64,000 bases of DNA from Solidesulfovibrio aerotolerans (GCF_009856865.1 NZ_WVUD01000022.1:1-64000), one strand, 5' to 3'. Counted from the first letter of the stretch, positions 25,808 to 34,259 are shown. Notes: generated by a model not told the origin, from the letters alone. Made by a program: numbers and translations.

Positions 25808-26302
25808 ATGTCTGCCGAGCCGGATCAGGCAACGCTGGATATGATTCTCGATGTTTTTACCCAGGAGCAGCAGGCAGAGTTGATTGAGCGGTTTGGTGAG
25901 CGCGGCTTCGCCATCTGGCGCGACGCGCCGGACCGGTTGCGACTGGCCGACCCTGCCGTGGTCGGCGTGGTCACGGGCGCGTGCGGCGACACCATCTCCA
26001 TTGCCCTGGCCATTGACGGCGAAGCCATTGTCCAGACCGACTTCGATACCGACGGCTGCGCCTCAAGCTGCATTGCCGCTGCCACCGCTGCCGCCCTGGC
26101 CCGGGGCAAAACCCTGGACGAAGCCGTGGACATTACCGAGCAGGCCGTTGTTGCGGCCGTGGGCCGGTTTCCCGACGACGACCGGCATTGCGCCTATCTT
26201 GCCGCTGCCGCTGTGCGCGAAGCCGTGCACCGCTGGATGCTTCAGGGCGGCGGGTCAACACTTGGAACGGGAACCGCCGTCGCCAGGGCCGCCAAGGCCT
26301 GA
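25808..26302 (+). CDS. IscU/NifU N-domain-like Fe-S scaffold, ORP operon
   Basis: A 164-residue protein with the three scaffold cysteines of the IscU/NifU N-terminal family in the right contexts: Cys59 in TGACGDT, Cys84 in TDGCASS and Cys128 in RHCAYLAAAAVREAV. An extra Cys88 follows the second. RGKTLDEAVDIT corresponds to the conserved GKSLDEA helix. An N-terminal 45-residue helical extension is not part of the fold. The location between Mrp and ORP-like genes suggests a cluster-assembly scaffold dedicated to this complex. Start ATG, SD AAAGGAGG. Confidence 0.82.
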   Translation: MSAEPDQATLDMILDVFTQEQQAELIERFGERGFAIWRDAPDRLRLADPAVVGVVTGACGDTISIALAIDGEAIVQTDFDTDGCASSCIAAATAAALARGKTLDEAVDITEQAVVAAVGRFPDDDRHCAYLAAAAVREAVHRWMLQGGGSTLGTGTAVARAAKA

Positions 26303-26342
26303 CACCGCCCTTCCCGTCAAACACTTGGAAAAGGATGTTGCC

Positions 26343-26675
26343 ATGAAGACGATTCTTGCAGTCAGCAGCGAAGGCCCCACGTTGGAAGCCGCCGTGGACC
26401 CCCGGTTTGGCCGGGCCGCCGGATTTGTTGTCGTCGATGCCGCAGACCAGGTCAGCTACCTGGATAACGGCGGCTCCCAGGCCATGGCCCATGGCGCGGG
26501 CATCGAAGCCGCCCGGCGCATTGCCGAGGCCGGGGCCAAAGTGCTGCTGACCGGGGTGGTCGGTCCCAAGGCGGCCAGCGCCCTGGCTGCGGCCGGGGTC
26601 ACGGTGGTCGAAGGCCTGGAAGGCCTGACCGTTGGTCAGGCGGTGGCCAAGTACCGGGCCGGCCAAGGAGCGTAG
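26343..26675 (+). CDS. ORP-like NifX family protein
   Basis: A 110-residue protein of the dinitrogenase Fe-Mo cofactor-binding fold: LEAAVDPRFGRAAGFVVVD, GIEAARRIAEAGAKVLLTG, VVGPKAASALAAAGV and GLTVGQAVAKY. Size and sequence type match the orange protein (about 12 kDa) that holds a Mo-Cu sulfide cluster in Desulfovibrio, but several paralogues have this fold, so identity with ORP itself is not certain. There are no cysteines, as expected for a protein that holds a cluster non-covalently. SD AAGGA. Confidence 0.8.
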   Translation: MKTILAVSSEGPTLEAAVDPRFGRAAGFVVVDAADQVSYLDNGGSQAMAHGAGIEAARRIAEAGAKVLLTGVVGPKAASALAAAGVTVVEGLEGLTVGQAVAKYRAGQGA

Positions 26676-26678
26676 GGG

Positions 26679-27569
26679 ATGATCGCGGCCATCGCCAGCG
26701 GCAAAGGCGGCACGGGCAAGACCACCGTGTCGGCGTCCCTGGCCTCTGTCTGGACCCAAGCCCTGGGACGCCCTGTCCTGGCCGTGGATCTGGACGTTGA
26801 GGAGCCCAATCTCCATCTGTTCCTGCACCCCGTGATCGCCCGCAACACTGTCGCCAGCCTGGAAATTCCCGTGGTCGATGCGACCGTGTGCACCCGGTGC
26901 GGGGCGTGCCGCACCCTGTGCCAGTTCGGGGCCATCACCATTTTGGGTGACGCGCCCGTGGTCTTTGCCGAAATGTGCCACGGCTGCGGCGGCTGTCTGG
27001 CCGTGTGCCCGGTCGGGGCCATTACGCCTGGAGCACGCGAACTCGGCTGTATCGAGGAAGGGGCGGCCGGCTCGATAGGATTTCTTTCCGGCCGGTTGCG
27101 GGTGGGCGAGGCCATGAGTCCGCCGCTTATCCGGGCTGTCACCCGGCGTATGGAGGAACTGCTGGCCGGGCCGGCGGCGACAGCGCTGCCGGACGTCCTC
27201 CTCGACGCCCCGCCAGGGGTGAGTTGTCCGGCTGCGGCTGCCGTGGCCAAGGCCGACTGCATCGTGCTGGTCGCCGAACCAACCCCCTTTGGCGTCAACG
27301 ACTTCATACTGGCCGTGACGGCCTTTGCGCCCCTGGGCAAGCCCATGGGCGTGGTGGTCAACCGGGCCGGGGCCGGCAATGACGAACTCTACGATTTTTG
27401 CCGGCAGGCCAAGCTGCCCATCCTGGCCGAAATACCCAACGACCGGCGCATTGCTGAAACCTATGCCCGGGGCGGGCTGCTGGCCGAGGTGAACGAGGAC
27501 TGCCGCAGGCTGTGCCACACCCTGGCCCAGGCCGTGGACAGGCTGGCCCGGGAGGCGCGTCATGCCTGA
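26679..27569 (+). CDS. MinD-superfamily ATPase with inserted ferredoxin domain (1)
   Basis: A 296-residue protein: the deviant Walker A is SGKGGTGKTTVSASLA at residues 7-22, and two 4Fe-4S ferredoxin motifs are inserted near residues 68-110 (CTRCGACRTLC and CHGCGGCLAVCP). A Walker-type LLDAPPGVSCP follows. It is of the DVU2103/DVU2104 type. It likely couples ATP binding to electron or cluster transfer within the ORP complex. It starts three bases after the preceding stop and overlaps the next gene by eight bases. Confidence 0.92.
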   Translation: MIAAIASGKGGTGKTTVSASLASVWTQALGRPVLAVDLDVEEPNLHLFLHPVIARNTVASLEIPVVDATVCTRCGACRTLCQFGAITILGDAPVVFAEMCHGCGGCLAVCPVGAITPGARELGCIEEGAAGSIGFLSGRLRVGEAMSPPLIRAVTRRMEELLAGPAATALPDVLLDAPPGVSCPAAAAVAKADCIVLVAEPTPFGVNDFILAVTAFAPLGKPMGVVVNRAGAGNDELYDFCRQAKLPILAEIPNDRRIAETYARGGLLAEVNEDCRRLCHTLAQAVDRLAREARHA

Positions 27570-28449
27570 AATCGTTGTCATTAGCGGCAAGGGCGGGGCT
27601 GGAAAAACATCGCTCACGGCGGCCTTTACCGCCCTGGCCCCCAAAAAAATCCTGTGCGATCTGGATGTGGACGCCCCGGATCTGCACATCCTGCTGGACC
27701 CGCACAATACCGTCAGAAACGATTTCGTGTCCGGCCATCTGGCCCACATCGAGCCTGATCTGTGTTCCGGGTGCGGCCAGTGCCGGGACTGGTGTCGGTT
27801 TGAGGCGATTTCGCCCCATGCAAACGGCGGCTGGCATATTGACGAGCGCCGCTGCGAAGGGTGCAAGACCTGCGTGGTCCTGTGTCCGCAGCAGGCCATT
27901 GCCTTTTCGCCGCGCACCTGCGGCTATAGCGCCGTCTCCGACACCCGCTTTGGCCGCCTCGTCCATGCCCAGCTCGATCCCGGCGCGGAGAACTCGGGCC
28001 GGCTGGTGTCGCTGCTGAAAAAAAAGGCCCGGGAGCTGGCCAAAAAGGACGGCCTGGACCTTATCCTGTGCGACGGCGCGCCCGGCATCGCCTGTCCGGT
28101 CATCAGCTCCCTGTCCGGGGCGACGTTGGCCGTGCTCGTCACCGAGCCCACGCCGTCCGGCATCCACGATCTGACGCGCGTGGCCGGGCTGTGCGACCAC
28201 TTTCGTCTGCCGACCGCCGTCATCATCAACAAGGCCGATCTCAACGCCGAGGCGGCGGCCCGCATCAAAACCTTTTGCACCGATGGCGGCCATACCCTGG
28301 TCGGCAGCCTGCCCTATCACCCGGACGTGACCCTGGCCATGGTGCAAAAACTGACTCTGCCTGAATACGGCGGTCCCCTGGCCGCCAGCGTCGCCAGCCT
28401 GTGGGACGCCATAACCACTCTGGCCGGGCAAGCTCCCCGGCCCCTCTAA
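27562..28449 (+). CDS. MinD-superfamily ATPase with inserted ferredoxin domain (2)
   Basis: A 295-residue paralogue of the preceding gene. Walker A SGKGGAGKTSLTAAF lies at residues 7-21. The two cluster motifs are CSGCGQCRDWC and CEGCKTCVVLCP, and LCDGAPGIACPV is the nucleotide-binding switch. The two ATPases are tandem and overlap by eight bases, so they are probably made in equal amounts and may form a heterodimer. ORP-complex ATPases of D. vulgaris have been linked to septum placement; that link is literature knowledge, not visible here. Confidence 0.92.
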   Translation: MPEIVVISGKGGAGKTSLTAAFTALAPKKILCDLDVDAPDLHILLDPHNTVRNDFVSGHLAHIEPDLCSGCGQCRDWCRFEAISPHANGGWHIDERRCEGCKTCVVLCPQQAIAFSPRTCGYSAVSDTRFGRLVHAQLDPGAENSGRLVSLLKKKARELAKKDGLDLILCDGAPGIACPVISSLSGATLAVLVTEPTPSGIHDLTRVAGLCDHFRLPTAVIINKADLNAEAAARIKTFCTDGGHTLVGSLPYHPDVTLAMVQKLTLPEYGGPLAASVASLWDAITTLAGQAPRPL

Positions 28450-28463
28450 AAAGGAATACACTC

Positions 28464-28844
28464 ATGGAAACCTGCCGCATTGCCATTCCCTCAACCATGC
28501 CCGGCGGCATGGACAGCGCCCTTGGCGAGCATTTCGGACATTGTGACTGCTACACCGTCGTGGACGTGGCTGACGGCAAGATTGCCCAGGTCGGCACGCT
28601 GCCCAACGTTCCCCACATGCAGGGCGGCTGCATGGCCCCGGTCAACCACCTCTCCCAAAACGGCGTCACCGTCCTTGTGGCCGGCGGCATGGGCATGCGC
28701 CCGCTGCAAGGGTTCATGCAGGTCGGCATCAAGGTCTATCACGGCGGCAGCGCTGCCTCGGTCAAAGACGCCGTGGACGCGTTCATGACGGGAACCCTGC
28801 TGCCCTTTTCGCAGAATCAGACCTGCGGCGGCGGTCTTGGCTAG
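28464..28844 (+). CDS. NifX/ORP-like protein with Gly-rich tail
   Basis: A 126-residue NifX-fold protein: MDSALGEHFGHCDCYTVVDV, APVNHLSQNGVTVLVAGGMG and GSAASVKDAVDAFMTG. It carries His and Cys in EHFGHCDC and a C-terminal NQTCGGGLG tail that could join cluster binding. The ATG at 28464 follows AAGGAAT, 14 bases after the ATPase stop. Its likely role is cofactor carrier or target in the ORP complex. Confidence 0.85.
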   Translation: METCRIAIPSTMPGGMDSALGEHFGHCDCYTVVDVADGKIAQVGTLPNVPHMQGGCMAPVNHLSQNGVTVLVAGGMGMRPLQGFMQVGIKVYHGGSAASVKDAVDAFMTGTLLPFSQNQTCGGGLG

Positions 28845-28900
28845 GACTGTGTTCGGGCATTCCGGGTTTGGAGCGGCTCGCCGAACCCTTTTCCTGACAA

Positions 28901-28943
28901 GGGGGTCCGGGGGGGATTATCCCCCCCGGCCGCCGGAGGCATT
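28901..28943. repeat. Palindromic repeat with GCCGCCGGAGGCATT module
   Basis: A 23-base hairpin at 28907-28929 (arms CCGGGGGGGAT, single-base loop) is followed directly by CCGCCGGAGGCATT. It is nearly identical to the element at 44134-44169. It sits inside the ORP operon between the NifX-like and FmdB genes, 22 bases before the latter, and may attenuate or stabilise the transcript there. Confidence 0.75.
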
Positions 28944-28964
28944 CTTTTCTCAAGGAGACCGCCA

Positions 28965-29219
28965 ATGCCGATTTACGATATTTCCTGTCCGGCCTGCGGC
29001 TATCGCGGTGAGGTGATCCGGCAACGGGCCGAAGACGCCCCGGCCTGTCCCCAGTGCGGGGCGGCCTCGGAAAAACTGGTGTCCCCGACAAGTTCGCTCA
29101 CGGGCAAGGCGGCGGCCGGTCTGCCGGGCCCGGCGGACCATGGCTGTTGCGGTTCGCGGCCGGGGCAGGCGGGTTGCGCCGGTCCTGGCTCGTGTTGCGG
29201 CAAAACCCCGGCATTCTAG
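28965..29219 (+). CDS. FmdB-type zinc ribbon protein
   Basis: An 84-residue protein with an N-terminal FmdB zinc ribbon (YDISCPACGYRGEV ... ACPQCGAA) and a C-terminal tail rich in Gly and Cys (HGCCGS, CAGPGSCCGK). FmdB-like proteins are thought to be regulators or metal-handling proteins. The four ribbon cysteines are intact and the tail has five more. SD AAGGAG. It follows the repeat element and precedes the receiver-like gene by nine bases. Confidence 0.82.
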   Translation: MPIYDISCPACGYRGEVIRQRAEDAPACPQCGAASEKLVSPTSSLTGKAAAGLPGPADHGCCGSRPGQAGCAGPGSCCGKTPAF

Positions 29220-29228
29220 GAAGACAAC

Positions 29229-29588
29229 ATGCAGATAAGCATCATCACCCATCGTCCCGAGGACTTTACGGCCTTTGCCGCCGCCCTGGCTGAGAAAGGG
29301 GCGCAAACAAGCCTCGTTGCCACCGGGCAGGCCGCTTTGGATCAAGCGCGGCAGGCCCCGCCGACCCTGGCCGTGGTGGACGAGGCCTTGCCGGATATGG
29401 CGGCCTTTGCCCTGGTGTCCCAACTGTTGCAGGTAAACGCCTTCATCCACACGGCCGTGGCGACCAAGCTTTCGCCCGAAGCCTTCCACGAGGCTGGCGA
29501 AGGGTTGGGGATTCTGGCTGCTTTGCCCATGCAGCCAAGTGCCACAGACGCGCACACGCTCTTGGCAAACCTGAAGGCCTTGGTCTGA
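29229..29588 (+). CDS. Degenerate receiver-like protein
   Basis: A 119-residue protein with a CheY-like layout. LAVVDEALPDMAAF corresponds to the phospho-acceptor strand and keeps the Asp, and ATKL may stand for the conserved Thr strand. The usual acidic pair is weak, and the Lys-Pro near the end is replaced by PMQPS. It may be a pseudo-receiver protein-interaction module. It is the last gene of the ORP operon (SD AGGAAG) and ends before a strong bidirectional terminator. Confidence 0.6.
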   Translation: MQISIITHRPEDFTAFAAALAEKGAQTSLVATGQAALDQARQAPPTLAVVDEALPDMAAFALVSQLLQVNAFIHTAVATKLSPEAFHEAGEGLGILAALPMQPSATDAHTLLANLKALV

Positions 29589-29616
29589 TTGCTTTTTTCC
29601 GTTTCTGGCTGGCGGG

Positions 29617-29666
29617 GCGCGCCGTCTGTTGGAAGCCGGCTGGGCAGCTTCCAACGGACGGCGCGC
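29617..29666. terminator. Bidirectional terminator between ORP operon and autotransporter
   Basis: Twenty-base arms at 29617-29636 and 29647-29666 pair with one mismatch around a ten-base loop. The element sits between convergent genes, six bases before the autotransporter stop. A T-run precedes it on the plus strand (29591-29598), serving minus-strand termination poorly, so efficiency relies on the long stem. Confidence 0.7.
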
Positions 29667-29672
29667 AGCCCT

Positions 29673-31586
29673 TTAGAAGCTGACGTTGATTCCCAGTTCG
29701 CCGCCGTAGGTGACGACTTGCGGATTATCGATTGAGGCCGAGGCCGCGCCGCGCAGCAGCACCCGCTCACTGAGTTTAAACGACGTGCCCAGGCTGGCGG
29801 TGGTCCAGTCCGTGGCCGTTGGCGCGGCGGCCAGACTGTAGTGCTGGGCCGCCGTCGTGGTCAGCGCGGCCTTGACCAGACGGTCCTGGCCAACCAGTTC
29901 GTGGTTCCACTTGGCTTCGGCAAAGGGCTGCCAGCGGCCTATATCCACCAATACGCGCCAGCCGAGCTGGCTTACGGCCGAATCCCGGGTCTGGCCGCCA
30001 AACGACAAGGCGGTGACGCCGCTCGTGCCGGATTCGGTGAACCCTTTGATCCGCACCTGCTGCACAATCAAGCCCGCCACCGGGCCGGTGGTGACCGGTC
30101 CCAGGGTGAGGTCGCCGCCGGCGCGAAGGGCCAGCCCCAGGGATTGGCCGGTGGTGTGGGCGCTGTTTTGGTCCATGAACTTGCCCAACACCGCCTGCCG
30201 GGAGACGCTGTCCTGGTAGAGGCCACAGGACGCGGTCACGTTGCCCCAGACCGGACCATACCGGCCGGCGGTGTAGAGGCTTAGGGCCTCGCCGGTCTGC
30301 TCAAAGTCGCCGCCGTCCGAGGCGAATTTCTGGGTCTGGTGGCCAAGGGTCACGGCCGCGCCCACGATCACCCCGCCCGGCAATTGATAATCTGCTCCCA
30401 GCGAACCGGTCAGGGGCGTGCCGGAAGCATCGGGAAAGCCCGGGGTGTTTTTATAATCAAACGCATTCAGGCCGCCGCTGGCCCAGACGTTTAAGCCATT
30501 TGGCCCGCGATGCTGGCCGGTGAGGTCGATCTGGCCCTGGATGGTGGCAAATCGGGCCAGCCCATCCTGCACGGCGCATTCGGCCAGCAGGGAAATCTGG
30601 CTGGGGGCGCTTAAGAGACTGTACTCGTAATCCGACTCGATCTGCTGCCCGGCCGTGGTGAAGTGGACGCCGTTGGCACCGATGAAAAGCGAAGTCTCCA
30701 ACTGGGCCGGCGTCACGTCCTGCCAGCTGTCGTAGAGGGGGCTTTGGGCCGAGGCCACGGCATTGGCGGAAAGCACCGAAGACGGGGTGAAACCGAACAG
30801 CACGGGGTTTTGCACCACAAAGCGGTACAGGCTGTCGATGTCGGCAGGAATAAAGCGCACGCCGGCAGCGGTGAGGCTGGTCCAGCGCATCATACTATAG
30901 GACTGGGACCGGGCGTAGAGTTCGGCGTTTGCAGCGGGAATATAGCCGCCTTCGCTGGCAAAGACCGCGTAGTTGTAGGAATTGGGCACGAGGATGGTGC
31001 GCGCCCCGGCCGCCTGCAGGGCAGCGACGTTTAAGGCCTGGCCGACAGCCAGCTCGGGCAGAAAATCGGGGTTGGCGGCGATCCAGGTCGCACCCATGGC
31101 CCGAACGAACTGCAAGTCGTTGTCGCCGGTCTTGACCACGTACAGGGCATGGGGATTGGCCACGCCGCCGACCGAGGCCAGGTAGTTCTGGATCTGTTGG
31201 TTGGTGGCCACATTGGTCCGGGCGGACACGCCGGAAAGGGGCGTGCTGTCGGCAGTGGCGCGCAACGGAGCGGAAAACGCGCCGCCATTGGCGAAGTTAA
31301 AGCCACCGCCGCCGATGGCCACACCGCTTTGGCCAAACCGGCCGGCCAACAGGATGGAATTGACGATGCCGGGTCCGGCAAAGGCTCCGCTGGCCCCGTT
31401 GGCAACAGCTGCTGCGACCAGGGCGTCCTGTGTCGCACTTCCTGTCGTATTGTAGCGGAAATAGCCGCTGTCCAGGGTGCTGTCGCCAAAGCCGACGTAC
31501 TGGTTAAACCCTGCGGCGTCGGCCGGACCGGACAGGCGGCCGGCGATCAGCACCAGCAGCGCGATGAGAAAGAAGACGTGTTTCAT
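29673..31586 (-). CDS. GDSL-type esterase autotransporter
   Basis: A 637-residue type V secreted protein. The signal peptide (MKHVFFLIALLVLIAGRL to ADA) is followed by a passenger with the SGNH blocks: GFGDSTLDSG (nucleophile Ser), KTGDNDL (block III Asn) and GANGVHFTTAG, where the catalytic Asp of block V appears as Asn. A C-terminal beta-barrel of about 280 residues ends GINVSF, the outer-membrane Phe signature. The closest concept is Pseudomonas EstA. ATG 31586 is preferred over 31646 because it gives the signal peptide. Confidence 0.88.
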   Translation of the reverse strand: MKHVFFLIALLVLIAGRLSGPADAAGFNQYVGFGDSTLDSGYFRYNTTGSATQDALVAAAVANGASGAFAGPGIVNSILLAGRFGQSGVAIGGGGFNFANGGAFSAPLRATADSTPLSGVSARTNVATNQQIQNYLASVGGVANPHALYVVKTGDNDLQFVRAMGATWIAANPDFLPELAVGQALNVAALQAAGARTILVPNSYNYAVFASEGGYIPAANAELYARSQSYSMMRWTSLTAAGVRFIPADIDSLYRFVVQNPVLFGFTPSSVLSANAVASAQSPLYDSWQDVTPAQLETSLFIGANGVHFTTAGQQIESDYEYSLLSAPSQISLLAECAVQDGLARFATIQGQIDLTGQHRGPNGLNVWASGGLNAFDYKNTPGFPDASGTPLTGSLGADYQLPGGVIVGAAVTLGHQTQKFASDGGDFEQTGEALSLYTAGRYGPVWGNVTASCGLYQDSVSRQAVLGKFMDQNSAHTTGQSLGLALRAGGDLTLGPVTTGPVAGLIVQQVRIKGFTESGTSGVTALSFGGQTRDSAVSQLGWRVLVDIGRWQPFAEAKWNHELVGQDRLVKAALTTTAAQHYSLAAAPTATDWTTASLGTSFKLSERVLLRGAASASIDNPQVVTYGGELGINVSF

Positions 31587-31709
31587 GGGGGGAGCCACCT
31601 TGCGTGGAGTTGCCGCAGGGGAAATAGCGCCGGGAAAGACGCGCACTGCACCGCCGCAAGCATGGCACAGAGGGGTATCGTATATTTTGCCAGGCGCATA
31701 GCGTTCAGT

Positions 31710-32933
31710 TTAGTCCGGATATCTGGACCGTATGGCGGCGATGACGTCGGCGATGGACAAAAAAGCGTCCACCACGGCCGGATCGAACTGGCTGCCGGCG
31801 CCTTCGGCGATGATACGGGCCGCATCCGCCTCGGCGAAAGGCGGCTTGTAGACCCGGCGCGACACCAGGGCGTCGTAGACGTCGGCCACGGCGGTAATCC
31901 GGGCCGGCAGGGGAATATCCTCCCCGGCCAGGGGCACGCTTCCCGCCATGTCGTGGCCGGCCGGATCATCGACCCGGCCGGGGTAGCCCGAGCCGTCGAA
32001 ACCCTGATGATGATACAGGGCCACGTCCCGGCTCCAGGCATCAACCTCGCTGGAGGGATTGTCGAACAGGGCGGCACCCAGCAGGGTATGGTTCTTCATG
32101 GTGTGGTATTCAGCGGCAGACAGCGGGCCGGGCTTGCGCAGGATCTGGTCGCTGATGCCCACCTTGCCCACATCGTGGAGCATGGCCGCAATGCGCATCA
32201 TGTCCTTGCGCCGCTTGGCCTCCGGCACCGAGAGCCCGTGCCGGACGGCCAGGGTGTGGCAGATTTCGGCGGCGTAATCCCCCACCCGGCGCACATGGGG
32301 GCCGGTTTCCGCCGGATCGCGCAGTTCGGCCATGCGAGCCATGCGCAGGATGAACTCCTCGGTGACCAGCCCCGCTTCAACAACCGCCGTGGCCTGATCG
32401 GCTAAGAGCGTAAGCAGATCGATGTCGGCCGGGGTAAACCGGGCGGGGCAGCCGGCGGCGTCGCCGGGATTGATCAATTGGATGACGCCCACGACGCGCC
32501 CCCGGCTGGAAACCAGGGGCAGGGTGGCCACGGCCCGGGTGCGGTAGCCGGTGCGCTGGTCAAACGAGCTGTTAAAGTGCACGGGCAGGGCCGGGTCCAT
32601 GGCGTAGACGTCGTCAATGACCAGGGGGGCGGCCTTGCGGGCGGTGAATCCGGCCAGGGACAGGCCGTCCACCGGCAGGCGCGAGGCCAGATAGACGTGG
32701 CGGGTCACGTCGTCGGCGGAAAACAGGCTGTCGTTGTGGACATAGCGGAAGACCAGATCGTGGCCGTCTGCCAAAAAGATGGTCCCGGCATCGGCCCCGA
32801 CCAGGGCGCGCGCCTCGAAAAGCAGCCGGTCGAGGATGGCCCCCAGGCTTTTGAGGCCGCGCAGCGCATTGGTGATGGTGAGGACGCGGACCACCGTGTC
32901 GGCCGAGTGGGTACTGCTCTGGCCTGGGGCCAT
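31710..32933 (-). CDS. GAF-HD-GYP c-di-GMP phosphodiesterase
   Basis: A 407-residue cytoplasmic protein. The N-terminal GAF domain (about 25-180) binds an unknown signal. The HD-GYP domain (about 205-400) has MLHDVGKVGIS, TLLGAAL, and ALYHHQGFDGSGYP, where the usual Glu of HHE is Gln, then EDIPLPARITAVADVYDAL. It would hydrolyse c-di-GMP. A 16-residue insertion follows GYP. SD GGAGG at correct spacing. It is divergent from the glycosyltransferase at 33148. Confidence 0.92.
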   Translation of the reverse strand: MAPGQSSTHSADTVVRVLTITNALRGLKSLGAILDRLLFEARALVGADAGTIFLADGHDLVFRYVHNDSLFSADDVTRHVYLASRLPVDGLSLAGFTARKAAPLVIDDVYAMDPALPVHFNSSFDQRTGYRTRAVATLPLVSSRGRVVGVIQLINPGDAAGCPARFTPADIDLLTLLADQATAVVEAGLVTEEFILRMARMAELRDPAETGPHVRRVGDYAAEICHTLAVRHGLSVPEAKRRKDMMRIAAMLHDVGKVGISDQILRKPGPLSAAEYHTMKNHTLLGAALFDNPSSEVDAWSRDVALYHHQGFDGSGYPGRVDDPAGHDMAGSVPLAGEDIPLPARITAVADVYDALVSRRVYKPPFAEADAARIIAEGAGSQFDPAVVDAFLSIADVIAAIRSRYPD

Positions 32934-33147
32934 GGACGCCTCCGAGCTTTCATGCTGATACCACTTTCCTTACTTGTCGAAATGCTGCCCTGGCGTCAAC
33001 CCGGCCACCGGGCGCGCAACGCAGCCGCCAGGGTCGTCCTTGCCGTTTGGCGCTCTCCGGGCTATCCACACCGCAACCGGATCGTTGCCGTCCCCACGCC
33101 TGGGGGCGGTCCATGGCCCGACCTTCCCGGAGGCACACCCCGCACCC

Positions 33148-34212
33148 ATGGCCCGCATCCTCTACGGCGTCCACGGCACCCAGCACGGCCACGCCATCCG
33201 CGCCCTGATCCTGGCCCGGCATCTGGCCGCGCTTGGCCACGAGTTCCTCTTCGTCTCCAGCGAAGAGGGGGCGGGGCTGCTGGCCCGCGAATTTCGCGTG
33301 GAGCGCTTTGAAAACCCCGGCACGCGCTATAAAAACCAGCGCCTGGACACCCCGGCGACCCTGGCCCTGGCCGCCAAAACCCTTGCCAAACGCCCGGCGG
33401 AACTGGCCCGGCTGGCCCGGCTCATCGACGCCTTCAAGCCCGACGCCGCCATTTCCGACTACGAATATTTCGTGCCCATTGCCGCCAAGCGGGCCGGCAT
33501 CCCCTGCCTGTCCATCGACCACCAGCATGTCATCTCCTGCTGCGACCATCCCGTGCCGCCGCGTCTGTTGCCGGACTACTGGGGCATCCGGGCCTCTATC
33601 CGCTTTTTGTTTTCGGCCTGCTCGGACTATCTGGCCATCTCCTTTTTCCAGCCGCCGGCCAAGCCCGGCGCGCGCGCTTTGGTGGCCCCGCCGATCCTGC
33701 GCCAGAGTGTGATCGAGCGCACCCCCAGCCAGGGCAGCCATATCGTGGTCTACCAGAGCTGCGGCATCTGCGACGCCTTTGCCCCGTATCTGCGCACCAT
33801 CGACCGGGAATTCCGGGTCTATGGCTATAAAATGGACAAGGTGGACGGCAATCTGACCTTTCGCAACTATAGCGAAAACGGCTTCCTCGATGATCTGGCT
33901 TCGTGCGCCTATGTCGTATGCGGCGGCAGCCACAATCTCATGAGCGAGGCGTTGTATTTTGGCAAACCGGTGCTGTCCTTCCCGGTGGCCGGGGCCTTTG
34001 AGCAGCAGTTGAACGCCATCTATCTTGACAAGCTGGGCTACGGCCGGGGCGCGTCCATGGACCGTCTGGAGCCGGACTTGCTCCCGGCCTTTGAGCATAA
34101 TCTCGATGCCATGCGCCGCCGCATCGCCACGGGGCGTTTTTGCGGCAACGACGAAGTCTTTGGGCTTCTCGACGCTTTTTTGCGCCACGGTCGTCTGCCG
34201 GGGCGCTCCTAG
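33148..34212 (+). CDS. MJ1255-type glycosyltransferase
   Basis: A 354-residue GT-B protein of the MJ1255/MurG-like group: MARILYGVHGTQHGHAIRAL at the start, ISDYEYFVPIAAK mid-domain, and a C-terminal CGGSHNLMSEALYFGKPVL sugar-nucleotide region. The open frame extends to 32974, but the ATG at 33148 matches the family N-terminus; GGAGG lies 14 bases upstream, somewhat far. The substrate is unknown. A 185-base AT-rich gap separates it from the BMP operon. Confidence 0.85.
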   Translation: MARILYGVHGTQHGHAIRALILARHLAALGHEFLFVSSEEGAGLLAREFRVERFENPGTRYKNQRLDTPATLALAAKTLAKRPAELARLARLIDAFKPDAAISDYEYFVPIAAKRAGIPCLSIDHQHVISCCDHPVPPRLLPDYWGIRASIRFLFSACSDYLAISFFQPPAKPGARALVAPPILRQSVIERTPSQGSHIVVYQSCGICDAFAPYLRTIDREFRVYGYKMDKVDGNLTFRNYSENGFLDDLASCAYVVCGGSHNLMSEALYFGKPVLSFPVAGAFEQQLNAIYLDKLGYGRGASMDRLEPDLLPAFEHNLDAMRRRIATGRFCGNDEVFGLLDAFLRHGRLPGRS

Positions 34213-34259
34213 TGGTGTGTCCGGCACGTGCCGCGAGCCTTTTTCCAAGCCGCAACACT

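Noticed and set aside
26133-27917. 594-codon minus-strand frame opposite the ORP ATPases
   Set aside because: Shadow of two unmistakable ATPase genes on the other strand.
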